Assembly: GCA_034190875.2 (NCBI GenBank)
Contig: CM067343.1
Location: 64,468,476 to 64,532,475, forward strand
Direction: 5' to 3'
Origin: Urechis unicinctus
Taxonomy: Eukaryota; Annelida; Polychaeta; Xenopneusta; Urechidae
Length of the DNA: 64,000 bases
This document shows, piece after piece, positions 23,366-35,305 of the stretch (its first letter is position 1; the number at the start of each line of letters is the position of its first letter). Both the position numbers and the translations under genes were made by a program. The notes below the pieces were generated by a model. The model worked only from the letters and a program-made list of their open reading frames with translations. It did no database searches and was not told where the DNA came from.

Positions 23366-24530
23366 TTGAGGTCAGTCGAACTTTCTAGACATTTAGCGAC
23401 TGTTGCCCAACAGTTGGATCACCGCAAAATGGTTAAAGTGAAATTCCCCCTCCCCGGTTGTGACTTTGAGACTGCTGAGGTCGATGATGGTGCTGTAATC
23501 GCTGCCCTTTTCAACATACATGCCCAAGTTCATGCCACATCTGCCACCGGACCCGCAAAGGCGGAGAAGTTGAAACGCCCATGTATCTCGGCTGCTGGAA
23601 CCAGCGAGGAATGGGCCTACTTCGTTACACGATGGATGGAATGAATACCGTGAAGGGACGAAACTGACGGGCCCAGAAGTCGTCTCTCAACTCCTTGAGA
23701 GCTGCGACGATCAGCTACGTAAGAACCTGACCCGCGCTGCGGGAGGTTCGCTCACAGCCAAGACCGAAAGGGAGGCACTCACAGCAATGGAAGCACTTGC
23801 GGTGGGGCGAGAAAATATCATGGTCGCCCGCGTCACGCTACACCACATGTCACAAGACCGCGATGAGCCATACGGTCATTTGGTGCTCGAATCAAAGGAC
23901 AGGGCGGCACATGCAAATATGTGACAATATGCTCGTCCGATGGCTGTGGGGCTGATGTAGACTTCACGGAGGCGATACTACGCGATGTGCTCGTCCGTGG
24001 CATTGCAGACCAGGAGATCCAGCTGGATCTGCTTGGCGATAAAAACCAGGACATGTCGCTGGAAGAAATGCTCTCGTTCGTTTAGGCCAAAGAGTCCGGG
24101 AAGAGATCTGCGTCCAGACTGCTCGAATGCGCAGGGAGCCAACGCGATGCACAGTGCCTACCGCCGCTCCAAAACGCAGGAATTGAGTGGCAAAAGACCG
24201 GATTCAAAGGGGAGCCAGCTTGAGAGGCAGCCAGCCACATGTTCGTATTGCGGAGGCCGGGGCCATGGCAAGCGTGCACCACCTCACATCAGGGCCAAGG
24301 AGTGTCCTGCGTATAACCACAGATGCAAACTGTGCAACAGGGACCACCACACCGAAGGCCTGTGTCGCAGCAAGGATAATCCAAAGCCTAGCAGCAAAGC
24401 TACTGATGCCTACGACCAGGAGGCAGCGGCCTTCAGTGAGTTATGCACCGTCAAGGCCATTGGTCGTCACCATGCCATGCCAATGCCATGGGCCACCACC
24501 TATGCAGTAACCTGCGCGACGTCTGGTTGA
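23366..24530 (+). pseudogene. Gag with zinc knuckles (frameshifted)
   Basis: The reading starts MRSVELSRHLATVAQQLDHR and passes a stop near 23644 and further frame changes. The nucleic-acid-binding end in frame 23985-24530 contains CSYCGGRGHG and CKLCNRDHHTEGLC, two cysteine/histidine clusters. Gag proteins of this type coat the element RNA in cytoplasmic particles. At least three frame breaks separate the N-terminal part from the zinc clusters. Confidence 0.7.
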
Positions 24531-24900
24531 GAAGACCATCAAAGGCCCAGCCCTACATTCGCCTGAATGTCGCAGCCCACAAACAGGACTATAAGGACCT
24601 TGGCTTTGATCTGCTAACCCCAACGAAATCCGTATCTCTGCCGGTAATGGCAGACACGGGTTGCCAGAGCTGCCTCGTCGGGCTGCAGGCAATCTACCGA
24701 CTAGGTCTACGGAGCCATGACCTGATACCAGTCACCATGCGAATGCATGCTGCCAACGAGAAGGGCATTAACATCCTTAGAGCCGTCATCCTCCGATTCT
24801 CTGGATCGGGCAAGCCAGGTCATCCGCTCGAGACACGGCAAATCACGTATGTAACTCCGACAAAATCTTCCTCAGTCGCGAGGCTTGCGAACAGTTAGGG
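24530..24900 (+). pseudogene. Retroelement aspartic protease
   Basis: The frame 24443-24898 includes the active-site triad region VMADTGCQSCLVG (Asp-Thr-Gly) and a downstream hydrophobic strand (INILRAVILRF). It is preceded by a linker from Gag and ends before the RT frame. Retropepsins cleave the Gag-Pol polyprotein and work as dimers. The link to RT is interrupted by stops between 24898 and 25046. Confidence 0.7.
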
Positions 24901-25045
24901 ATGATCTCCAAATCATTTCCTTCCATCGGGGAGGTCCATCATGCTTGTACTACCCGACAATCCACTGATGTATCGATGAGCACCGCATGTCCCCAAGGGC
25001 ACAACCGTCCCATGTGACTGTCCCAAGCGCAGGCAGCCACCACTC

Positions 25046-26545
25046 GTGCCGACCGAAGTACCTTTCCCAGCAACGCCTGTCAACAGGGAGAGATTACAAG
25101 CATTCCTTATCAACCACTACAGGGATAGCACGTTCAACACATGCAAACATCAACCTCTACCCATGATGACAGGCCCCCCAATCAGGCTCATGATCGACCC
25201 TGACGCCAAACCTGTAGCCCACCACACCCCGATCCCAGTCCCGCTTCACTGGCAAGACAACGTGAAAGCTGGACTCGACCAGGACGTGAGACTAGGCGTG
25301 ATTGAACCTGTCCCGATAGGGACACCAGTCACATGGTGTCATCGTATGGTGATCTGTCCTAAGAAAACGGGGAAGCCACGGCGTACGGTTGACTTCCAGC
25401 CCCTCAATGCTCACGCCACCCAAGAAACCCATCATACGCAATCCCCCTTCCACCAGGTCCGTGCCGTCCCACATGGGAAATGGAAAACCGTCTTCGACGC
25501 CTGGAATGGATACCACAGTGTTGCACTCCACCCTGACGACAGGCACCTCACCACATTCATAACACCATGGGGCCGCTACCGATACTGCACAGCACCCCAA
25601 GGCTACATTGCTTCTGGAGATGGATACTCCCGCCGTTATGATGAGATTGTATCAGACATCCCGCAGAAGACAAAGTGCATCGACGATGCCCTGCTGTGGG
25701 CCGATACGATCGAAAGCAGCTTTCACCAGGCCGCACATTGGCTGGACATCTGTGGCAGAAACGGAATCACTCTGAACACTGACAAGTTTGTGTTCTGCCA
25801 AGAGGAAGTGGAGTTCGCTGGCTTCACAGTGACTATGGACAATGTGCGCCCTTGCTCGAAGTACCTGAGAGCCATAAAGGACTTCCCAACGCCTCGCAAC
25901 CTCACTGACATTCGATCTTGGTTCGGTCTTGTAAACCAGGTGTCTTATGCCTTCAGCATGGCTGACCGCATGCTGCCCTTCCGCCAGCTCCTCAAGCCAG
26001 ATAACACCTTCACCTGGAACACAAGCCTCGAGGAGGCCTTCCAGGAATCGAAGGACGTGATCACGAAGGAGATCGAGACTGGGGTGAAAATCTTCGACAA
26101 AACCGTACCGACCTGCATCGCCACCGACTGGTCAAAGGATGGAATCGGCTTCTGGATGTTCCAAAAACACTGCAAATGCCTGGGCATGACCCCATTCTGT
26201 TGCCAGGAAGGATGGAAGATCACGCTGGTGGGAAGCCGCTTCACTCACTCAGCCGAATCCAGATACGCCCCGATCGAGGGGGAGGCCCTTGCAGTGGCGG
26301 ATGCCCTCGACAAAGCCAGATTCTTCGCCCTTGGTTGTACGGACTTTATCGTGACAGTCGACCACAAGCCACTATTCAAGATCCTCGGAGACCGCTCACT
26401 TGAGGCGATATCCGACGGCCGTCTCAGGAACCTCAAAGAGAGAACCCTCCGATACAGGTTTAGAATGGTCCACATTCCCGGCGTTCGGAACAGAGTGGCC
26501 GATGCAGTTTCCCGCAACCCATCTGGTGAAAAGAAACGTTTTTGA
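25046..26545 (+). CDS. Reverse transcriptase-RNase H of a Ty3/Gypsy element
   Basis: This 499-codon frame is open. RT spans about residues 80-265: motif A VFDAWNGY (149-156) and the catalytic box CIDDALLW (211-218), where YxDD is replaced by CIDD. RNase H follows with Asp361 (CIATDWSKDG), Glu at about 411-413 (RYAPIEGEA), Asp439 (VTVDHKP) and Asp486 (RNRVADAVSR). The enzyme copies element RNA to DNA in cytoplasmic particles. The frame overlaps the start of the integrase reading, which continues in another frame. Confidence 0.88.
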   Translation: MPTEVPFPATPVNRERLQAFLINHYRDSTFNTCKHQPLPMMTGPPIRLMIDPDAKPVAHHTPIPVPLHWQDNVKAGLDQDVRLGVIEPVPIGTPVTWCHRMVICPKKTGKPRRTVDFQPLNAHATQETHHTQSPFHQVRAVPHGKWKTVFDAWNGYHSVALHPDDRHLTTFITPWGRYRYCTAPQGYIASGDGYSRRYDEIVSDIPQKTKCIDDALLWADTIESSFHQAAHWLDICGRNGITLNTDKFVFCQEEVEFAGFTVTMDNVRPCSKYLRAIKDFPTPRNLTDIRSWFGLVNQVSYAFSMADRMLPFRQLLKPDNTFTWNTSLEEAFQESKDVITKEIETGVKIFDKTVPTCIATDWSKDGIGFWMFQKHCKCLGMTPFCCQEGWKITLVGSRFTHSAESRYAPIEGEALAVADALDKARFFALGCTDFIVTVDHKPLFKILGDRSLEAISDGRLRNLKERTLRYRFRMVHIPGVRNRVADAVSRNPSGEKKRF

Positions 26546-28190
26546 CCCTCGAGTTGTTCGACACGATTTTTTGGCCGGCATACGGCCCCTGGACATCAAC
26601 CACGAGGGTCTCGACCCCAAGACTAGGCCCGGGATAGCAGCCGTCTCCTCCCTCGCTACTCTGCAATGCGTCACCTTGGACCGGGTCCGGGAGGCCACAG
26701 CCAGTGATTGGGATATGCACCTACTCGCGACGCTCGTCGAGGACGGCCTCCCCCAGCCTCGCCACGAACTGCCACCACTACTTCGACCCTACTACCAATA
26801 CCGTGGCGACTTAGACACAGCAGACGGCGTGGTCCTGTACAAAGGCCGTGTCGTGATCCCCCCATGCCTCCGTCAGGAAGTCCTATCCGCGCTCCACTCC
26901 GCCATCAAGGCACGACGTCGATGATCGCGCGAGCCGAGTCATCAGTCTTCTGGCCCAGGATCACCAAAGCCATCTACCAGACCCGCACTGACTGCTCGCA
27001 CTGCAACCGCATGGCACCGTCCCAACCCAACGCACCGCCAGCACCCCGCACCCCGCACCCCACCAACATACCCGCTCCAATGCGTTTGTGCTGACTTCTA
27101 CAGTTACAAGGGAACGGTATATCTCGTCATTGTAGACTGCTATTCCAACTGTCCCATCGTCGAGAGAACCAAAGGCGGAGCTGAAGGCCTGATCGACAGC
27201 TTGAGGAGGTGCTTCGCCACGTACGGTATCCCGATGAACTCTCCTCGGACGGTGGCCGTGAGTTCATCGCCTCAGGCACTCGCCAATTCCTGCGTACGTG
27301 GGGTGTCCACCATCGCCTCTCATCGGTGGCATTCCCCCACAGCAACTGCGGGCCGAGATAGGGGTCAAAACTGTCAAACGTCTCATCACTGACAATACTG
27401 ACGCTAATGGCACCCTTGACACAGATGCCACTCAACGAGCCATCCTGCAGTACCGGAACACCCCCGATCCAGACACCAAACTGTCACCTGCTACGTGTGT
27501 CTTTGGCCGCCCCATCAAAGACTTCGTCCCCATCCTACCAGGCAAATACAAACCCAACACGACTTGGAAGGAAACTCTGGCCCGCGAGGAGGCGCTCCGC
27601 AACAGGCACATGCGGTGTGCTGAACGATGGACTGAACACACACGACAGCTTGCCCCCCTGTCAGTAGCGACTTCGTCCGAGTCCAAAACCAGCGTGGGCC
27701 GCATCCCAACAAGTGAGACAAAACTGGGCGAGTGATTGAAGTTAAGCAGTTTGACCAGTACATAATCAAGGTCGACGGCTCCGGGAGAATGACACTTCGA
27801 AAAAGGAAATTCCTCCGAAAATACGCCCCGGTGGCTGTCCCTGCTGCTCGCCGCACAATCCTCGAGGACCTCACCCATCGACCCCAACGCGATGGGCCGA
27901 CCCCCACTCGGCCAGGACTAGCTATCCCGGCGACTCTGACTCCTCCCCCGACCACGTCAGTGACAGACACGCCAGTGACGAGAGCTCACTCTCCCACGCC
28001 GCCTACCTCCCCATCAGCTCAAGCATCGCCTCCCTCCAGACACGCGCCGCCGATTACCGCTAACCCAATCCTGCCCGAGGCCCATGGGACGGAGACCAGC
28101 CCTAAACGTCCACCACGAGCAACCGAAACTTGTCATCCACGACCCCCACCCGAGACCCTGGGCATTCTGGCCACACCAGACCTGAGATAA
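26546..28190 (+). pseudogene. Integrase and C-terminal tail (frameshifted)
   Basis: The zinc-binding region lies at 26830-27030 (VVIPPCLRQEVL and then CSHCNRMAPSQP) with a frame break near 26920. The catalytic core follows: first Asp near 27090 (CADFYSYKG read across frames), the second near 27240, and Glu near 27350 ([13 protein letters not shown]). The frame 27298-27735 is open through the end of the core. A basic then proline-rich tail runs to 28190. At least three frame changes inactivate it. Confidence 0.78.
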
Positions 28191-31100
28191 CATTTGTTCT
28201 GTATCAAATGGTGTGAATCATAGTATTGCTGGTCGTTCCAACTTGCAAAGTTGGAAGATATGCCGCTGGCGCTTGTGCCATCATTTAGTTTTATTAAAAT
28301 GGTCGTTCCTATTTAATAACTTCCCTCAATGACTCAGCCACGCTATCCCAAATTCTCGTGGAAACACGCACTGCAGCCTTGTTCAGAGGATCGGTGGCAG
28401 AAAATGGTCTATTATATATGGGGTATGCTGTGTCCAACTTGGAGAGGGGGCTTGGATGGCCAATCTAGGTGACACCCGAATGGTCACTCGTTGGCGTGAC
28501 TGAGATATGGGGTACGTTATGATGATGGACACGAAGGTTGTGGCATAAGATGGGCACGTTACTTTTTTGACACTCAACAACTTGGTTGACATAAAATCAG
28601 CCATTGGACCATCCGGTCTATGCACTGTCATCTAGATGTTTATCAATAGAAGTGTCCGTGTCAAACTGAGGAATAGAGGCACTCTTGCTTGACTATCCCA
28701 CTTCAACCACTACATTGATAACCTGTATGACCACGAACATATATATCGGGTTATGCGCAACTAGACATAAACCCTTACATACAAGCAGAACAACCGATAC
28801 ATTGGGATGTACAAGCAAAATATTTTGAACAAACATTTAATTGTCAAAGCAAATTTTAGCAGAGGTCTTATTGGGGGGCTGCAACATAGTTCACATTTTA
28901 AGGAACGCTGCTTGGGATGTGCAGGAAGGATATATTGCTTGGCTGCGATAGGTTAATCTACTGCACAGAGATGCTCCACCTTAAGAGTATATTAACTGAG
29001 ACTTGTTTTCGAAGAGTACATTAACTGACACTAATGTCTTGTTTCTAACAAGGAAGTAAAAAGAATGAATGGTACATGAAGAAGACGATATTTGTAAGCG
29101 TAAAACTGTGCGTATTTTCGCGTGCGCGCGAAAGTGTTCGTCTGTGGGCGTATTTGGCAAACATAAAATCAAATGAACATTGAGATTAAACGAGACATAA
29201 GCAAGCAGCATTCACAAACACTAGACCAATTGCACTTGAACAGTTGGCAGTTACTCTCATCGAAATGGTATATTTGCAACCAGTGAACGTATATCGCATT
29301 ATTTGCAAATCAGCAAAATTCAATAAAACCACATCAATTTAATTCACATTTAAGTGAATCACGCGGCATCTGGGCTTTGGTCCAGGGTTTTTCTTTGAGA
29401 ATTATGAAAACAAAAGATATAAGTATACAGCCTTGACCTCTAAGGCACTGAGGGGGTTGTTATGCTACAGGGTATGGATTCTTGTCAGAGGCACGTATTC
29501 CTCCAAGTGCAGCTCAGTTAATGTGGACTAAAATATATGTATTCGCTTTTTGCCTATGTCCCTGCTGCATGGAGTTACTTGGGTGGTCAATCTACGACCT
29601 GGAAGTTCGGTGAGGATAGGTTGGTTGGTAGGTTCAATCATTTGACATGCTTGGCGCTGTTTTCCGTGGGTACACTGTTTCTTTATTCATTCTGGCAAAT
29701 GACTCGATTGACGCAAGTTACTGCAGGCAGTGTGTTTGTCCACTTTACCTTATGATGTGTTTGGGCAACCTTACAGGGTTTAGCAATGTCGTAAGCTCAT
29801 TGACAGTCATCAAGCATAATTGCATCAAACATCTACTGGTTTTTGTTGATTCTGGCATTCTAGTTTGCTCTTAAAAGAAAATAATCGAAATCGTGTTGTC
29901 AAATATGCTTAATATATCCTCGCTGTGTTTGTGACCCATTCGGAATGGCGTTGGATTTCTTATCTGATGCACCGCTTTCAAGTTATATTGACAAAATGAC
30001 TTGCGTCCAAGGCATATTATTCTTAAAGTAGGACATCTATCTAAGGAATTTTGCAAACGATTGATAGGCTCACTTTTTTAAAATATAGTTGGCACCAATT
30101 GTTATTATGTTTAGAGCTGCAAACAGTTGTTGGCCATTGAATTCTAATGTTAATCTAAATATATGTAATTGTAAAAAGTAAATAGTTTTCCCAAGCGCCC
30201 CCGGTCGAAAAATGGTGTAAGTTTTGTGAAGATCGAACAATAATCCACGGAGCTATTCGGGATTTTAGATTTTCACATTTTCGATGACCTTGACCAAGGT
30301 AAACGAAAAAGTCTGGGTTCTGTGCAACATTGTTTCCGACCTTTTAAAAAAAAACATTCGAAACTAATCACAACAAACCCGCAAACCGAACTAACGAACG
30401 AAACTTGGCGAAAGCCTTCGTTAACAAACAACAATATCATTAACATGATTGTTTTATGCCGTGGCTGTGTTGTCGATGGGAATGGTGCCTTCATTGTCAA
30501 AATTACCGCTATCGTGTCGTAGAATTGATGTTATATATGTACATTAGAGTTATATAATATTGTCAACTAAACACAAGGGTGAACAAGAGCGAGGAGACAG
30601 GTCCTACCTTTTTTCTGATAAATGACATTTTCTTCCTTCCATTCTTGCGTGTTTACATTGCTTAATTGCTAATCTAGCCTCCACATATTTCACCACCACG
30701 CACATGTGAAGTGAACTTGTTAATCTAGTTGTCTGTGAGTTTTCATCACGAAGCGGTAAATGGCTGGCTGATCACACGATATGGATAACGCTCATAACTA
30801 ATACAAAATTTTTACAAAATCAATCTAGTATGCCGTGGTTGCTGGGCGCACCCTTGTAATTAGCAATGTAGATTTACAAATCAGCTGGTAGCTTTCATCT
30901 TTGAATATATGATGAGTACATGCTAACGACGGGCATGTGCCATCATCATAATCAATCATCATCATCATCATCATCATCATCATAATCATCATCATCATAA
31001 TCAATCATCATAATCATCATCATCATCATCATCATCATAATCAATCATCATCATCGTCATTCGATATCATGGTTTCTATGAACAATTAGCCGCCTTTGTC

Positions 31101-31545
31101 ATACATTGACGCCGCCTTCAACATTATTGTACAAACATTGCTAGTTCTTAGAGACTACACAGTACAATATGTTTAGCACTAGTTCCATCAACACACAAAC
31201 ACAGAGATACTTTTCAAATAGCATTAATTGTGGAATTCAGTATTCAAATTATTTGGAAAACATCAGTTATTGTAGACCATTGGACATCGTAAACAATTTA
31301 TTAAGCAATGACGAAAACAAATGAAGTCAACCTTGTGGCTAACACAGCCAGTCGTTGATCATTTAGTAATTTGCTCTCTTGTATTATTTTGTAACTATCT
31401 CCAACCAAGTCATACATTACCACCAAGTTAGACAAACCAAATATCGACCCCGCTTCATGTCACCATGATCCACTCTTGCTTAGCCACCCCCTCCACAGCG
31501 ATGTGGTATCGATGTAACCTTAGGAGGTAGCCCCAGAAGGAACTT
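28191..31545. other. Non-coding stretch
   Basis: No gene recognised. It contains one member of the dispersed TGACCTTGACC repeat near 30270-30330 and an ATC microsatellite at 30956-31052. The short frames show no family resemblance. Confidence 0.5.
30956..31055. repeat. (ATC)n microsatellite with AATCAATC interruptions
   Basis: Runs of CAT/ATC are broken by CATAATCAATCATC units. Simple sequence only. Confidence 0.9.
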
Positions 31546-31549
31546 CCCC

Positions 31550-31557
31550 TATTTAAA
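31550..31557 (+). promoter_or_regulatory. TATA-like box upstream of a signal-peptide exon
   Basis: TATTTAAA lies 67 bp before the ATG at 31617, a spacing compatible with a short 5' leader. It is supported only by position and sequence. Confidence 0.35.
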
Positions 31558-31616
31558 CCCGAGCGGCCAGATGGTTGGCGCCACATGCGTTTTGAGTGTA
31601 CCAACACAAACCTATC

Positions 31617-31744
31617 ATGATGCCTCTTTGGGTGACTCCTTGTCTGCTGGCGTTTGCCATGGAGATGTGTGTTGACGGCAGAACCACCCGTTCCTTAGCA
31701 ACAGAAGAGATACATAAGGCGACATGGTTGACTCAAAATACAAG
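31617..31744 (+). CDS. Probable first exon of a secreted protein
   Basis: ATG at 31617 opens MMPLWVTPCLLAFAMEMCVD, a plausible signal peptide (hydrophobic core LLAFAM, cleavage near VDG), followed by polar residues up to an AG before the donor GTAAGC at 31745. A TATA-like box lies 67 bp upstream. The exon ends in phase 2. No phase-compatible second exon was found; a cysteine- and basic-rich reading at about 32888-33067 (NGSAKCKATRRCLPRDTF) is a candidate but needs phase 1. Function unknown. Confidence 0.4.
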
Positions 31745-33780
31745 GTAAGCCTTATGTAAGTATACCGCAGCATAATTTCGAGAGACCTGACAAAGTAACA
31801 AGAGTGAAACGAAGGCTGAGTGAAAAACGCCTTACACAATAGTATGAAAGACAACGTAATATTAGCACCTGGCCATCTTTGAATGAATTGCAACCTTTGC
31901 ATGATTTTTTCATATAATATAATACATTTAACCTGCGTCTGACATGCTGATTTCTTAATCCCATCAAATATGTGAAAGCATGTTAATGTTTGTATAATTA
32001 GTGCTATGAGATATTATATGGTTATATTTTATCAAATTTTATGTTGTGGTTGATTTAAAAATCGTATTAGATGCAAGCGCAAGCAGTGACAATAAAACTA
32101 TTGTATGCCAATTTAAGCATGATTCACACATAGGAGCAAGCTAACAGGAGCGATGATGGCGCTGTTGTGGCGAGACGCGTGAATTAAAACATGACAAAAT
32201 AGTATAGTCTTTTTCTCTCAATTTGTTAAATATATTGACCATATTGGCTGTATTTCAAGCATGTTCTATGGGTTCAGTATAAGACCCGCCACACTTACCC
32301 TATAAAACACTGATTTTAAACGACTGATTGATATAAATATGCAATGCATTTAAAAAAGTACATATAATATTTACATACATTTATGTCAGATAGGAGAGTA
32401 AGAAAACATACAGGTTTGTCCAGATAAAATGTAGACATTAAATGGCCAATATGGACTTGCCTATGTGTAACACGATACGAATGGTTATGTTAACAATGTA
32501 TTGATGTATGTTTTTACTCATACGTTTTTGCGCTATTCGGAAAGACAAACAGGCGTACAAATTTACTGATATCTTTCAAACAGAACAAATGATCATACTC
32601 CCGATCTAGACTAACTCTACCTTCCATGATTGTATCCCTAGTTACCCCCTACATCGGTGCAATGACTGCCAGGTGGAAACACTTCCTCCCAGTGATGATG
32701 CTTGGTTGGCTCAAAGAGACTTTACGGAGATTTTTCACCGCACAAATTGTGCTCCTTAATTGTCGAAACTAGACTGTTACCGTTTTTATATTCTAGAAAA
32801 ACCAAATAAAAGATAATATATCAATATCTTGAAAACAATCTTCGAACGTTTGCTACGAAACTATGCCAACACATAGCGAATGGGTCTGCTAAATGCAAGG
32901 CCACAAGAAGGTGTCTACCACGTGACACATTCGGTATTCACCAAGCTCCACGGAAAAAAATGAGCAAAGGGAATCACAATCACAATAAACATAGCCATGG
33001 TCGTCGACTTGGAAGGAAGCAGGACGTCGATCAGAGAAGTGTTTTTCACAGCAGTTTTGATGATGTTTAAAAAATGTACATTGACGATGGAGGTGATGCT
33101 GTTGACAATGATCGGTTGTAAGTCGATGGATATATTTCAGATGAACGTGATCTCGTAGCTGCAGGACCATCCACTTCACACCGTTAATCTATATCATCGC
33201 TTACTGATCGTGGATTCTCCTTAATTCTCTACCTTTAGACATATTGTACGCTCGACGGATTTGTGTTTTGGTCACGGTGGTTCAGATTCCAGAATAAAAA
33301 TTCCTTCTTAATCGCACATCAGCTGCAACTGCATGTAAGTTGATATCATCACTTGGAGATGCGTAAGGGCAAAGTATCAAATATGCAACATTGATGCATT
33401 TACTTTATTATAAAACAATGTGGTTTCAAATTAATTATCTGCTGTTGATATTGTTGAATGTAATAATGAAATGCAAAGATGAATACACCTACTTTCATGA
33501 ACACATTTTTTAACAGCTCAAAATATCTAAACTTGGAAAAAATCAGCGCTTTATCAAAATACAGAAATACACTGAATGCACCTACCACTAATTGGACACA
33601 GCATTTGATTCTCCTATTCACTTACATATATCAGGGGAGATTGGAGTTTTTGGATCGACAATTTGGATGGGACCCTGGCATGGGGATGAAAATTGGTGAG
33701 CGGGGGTCGGAGTCGGCTATAATTGATTAGAATGGGAGTTTAAAGGTTTGGTCGGAGTAGGTGACATATTGATTAGAATG
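31745..33780. other. Non-coding stretch, possible intron
   Basis: AT-rich. The only coding-like patch is 32888-33067 on the plus strand (lysine/histidine-rich, ending SSFDDV at a stop), which may be a terminal exon of the gene beginning at 31617. Otherwise nothing seen. Confidence 0.4.
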
Positions 33781-33784
33781 GGAA

Positions 33785-34145
33785 GTAAAGTGTTTGAGTG
33801 GAGTGGTGAGTGGAGTGGTGAGTGGAGTGGTGAGTGGAGTGGTGAGTGGAGTGGTGAGTGGATGGTGGTGGGTGAGTGGTGAGTGGAGTGGTGAGTGGAG
33901 TGGTGAGTGGAGTGATGAGAGGATCGGTGGATGGAGTGGTTAGGGAATGGTCGATGAAGTGGTTAGTGGAGTGGTGAGTGGAGTGGCTAGCGGAGTGGTG
34001 AGTAGAGTGGTAAGATGAGTGGAGTGATGGAAAAAACAGTGATTTGAGCGGTGAACGGAGTGGTGGTTGAAATATTGATTGAAACAGGATGTAAAAAAGT
34101 GGTGAGTGGAATGGTGTGTGGAGTCGTAAGTGGAGTGGCATGATG
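33785..34145. repeat. GAGTGGAGTGGT minisatellite
   Basis: Roughly 12-bp units of GAGTGGAGTGGT decay towards the GPCR exon. The array lies in the presumed 5' intron of the receptor gene. The reverse-strand threonine/histidine-rich frame is an artefact. Confidence 0.9.
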
Positions 34146-34231
34146 AGCGCAATTTTGAGAAGACTGAAGTATATTATGGGCGATAATAACATCAGCGTTT
34201 CTTTTACAGCGTCACGGTACCCTGGGACAAC

Positions 34232-35305
34232 ATGACGGTACCAGCTTATGAGACCACGGAGGGCGAAGTCGCACGGCCACGTGTATATATGTTCCCGGAA
34301 GCGAAAGCAGCGCTCTTCATTGACCGATATGGCGGCGGTTTTAACCAAGTCATGGGGATCGCGGGAAATATACTCGCTATCAAATTGTTACGTCGTCCAC
34401 GAATGCGCGCCAGTGTCACCAGCATGTACATGCAGATATTGGCATGCTCTGATATCAGCTACGTCACTATTGGTTTAGCCGGGAGACATTGGGCAAGGGC
34501 ACTTGGTTCAGATTTAGCTTCCTTGGACAAAATATACTGCAAAATATGGATTTATCTTATCAGAGTTATCGGAAGTTTTTCTAACTGGACCCTGGCATGT
34601 ATGTCAGCTGAGCGGTGTATTGCTATAATGTTTCCTCTTAGAGCGCGCTCTATCTTAAACCGTCGTTCTAGTGTGATTGCCTTGGTGTCCATACTTATCA
34701 TTTGCATAGTTTATTTCATTCACCTTTTCGACACTTTTAGTATTTATAACGACATATGCCGCATTATCAAAACCGGCTACCCCCCGGAAATCCGATCTTG
34801 GGTCGATTTCTTCCTGGAGACAGCATCGACATTTTCGACAATCGCCACTTGTAATTGCATTATTATTTCCAAGTTGATAAAAGCTGCCGTCAGGCGACAG
34901 GACCTTGCTCAAGGTCAGAAAGAAGATGCTAACAACATGACGTCATTGGTAGCCATGTTGGTCTCCGTCAGCATAGCGTTCATGATTCTTAAGATTCCCT
35001 TCCATATTTTTCTGATTATGGGTAACAATGTGATAGCCATTTACTATTTCCCGGACCGGGAGCAAGCCGTCGACCGTCTCATGCTCGCCATTACACTTTG
35101 GCTCACCTACTTCAATCACTGCGTCAATTTCTTTCTCTACGTCATTAGTGGACGTGAATTTCGCAATGAGTTAAAAGCCATGTTCGGTGAGATTCGTGAG
35201 AGATTTGGCTGTTGTGATGGTCGTGAGAAGAAAGAAGCTCACCAGCATGTGTCTACTGTAACCAGTTATGCCAGTACGAGAACCGTGTCTGCTGTTGTCC
35301 CGTGA
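34232..35305 (+). CDS. Class A (rhodopsin-like) G-protein-coupled receptor, peptide-receptor type
   Basis: A single open exon of 357 codons. A splice acceptor (TTTCTTTTACAG) ends at 34209, so the 5' leader is spliced and all coding lies in one exon. TM1 residues about 36-53 (GIAGNILAI, the GN motif), TM2 with LACSD (70-74), Cys103 before TM3, ERC (127-129) in place of DRY, Cys176 in loop 2, TM5 190-212, TM6 236-262, and TM7 with HCVNFFLY (296-303) in place of NPxxY, then a basic helix 8 (GREFRNELK). The TM7 and helix 8 pattern is typical of invertebrate neuropeptide (FMRFamide-like) receptors. Ligand unknown. The N-terminus is short and TM1 looks short. Confidence 0.85.
   Translation: MTVPAYETTEGEVARPRVYMFPEAKAALFIDRYGGGFNQVMGIAGNILAIKLLRRPRMRASVTSMYMQILACSDISYVTIGLAGRHWARALGSDLASLDKIYCKIWIYLIRVIGSFSNWTLACMSAERCIAIMFPLRARSILNRRSSVIALVSILIICIVYFIHLFDTFSIYNDICRIIKTGYPPEIRSWVDFFLETASTFSTIATCNCIIISKLIKAAVRRQDLAQGQKEDANNMTSLVAMLVSVSIAFMILKIPFHIFLIMGNNVIAIYYFPDREQAVDRLMLAITLWLTYFNHCVNFFLYVISGREFRNELKAMFGEIRERFGCCDGREKKEAHQHVSTVTSYASTRTVSAVVP

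Larger units (their letters stand above)
23366..28190 (+). mobile_element. Ty3/Gypsy-type retroelement, decayed
   Basis: Gag, protease, reverse transcriptase, RNase H and integrase occur in that order on the plus strand, the order of Ty3/Gypsy elements. Only RT-RNase H is fully open. Long terminal repeats could not be identified by eye; only the 14-mer GTCGTTCCTATTTA recurs at 23206-23219 and 28302-28315 on the two sides. The element is probably immobile. Confidence 0.85.

Noticed and set aside
32888..33067. Second exon of the secreted protein beginning at 31617
   Set aside because: The acceptor phase (1) does not match the donor phase (2); kept only as a candidate.
33773..34348. Thr/His-rich reverse-strand frame near the GPCR
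   Set aside because: Antisense of the GAGTGGAGTGGT repeat and of the GPCR exon.
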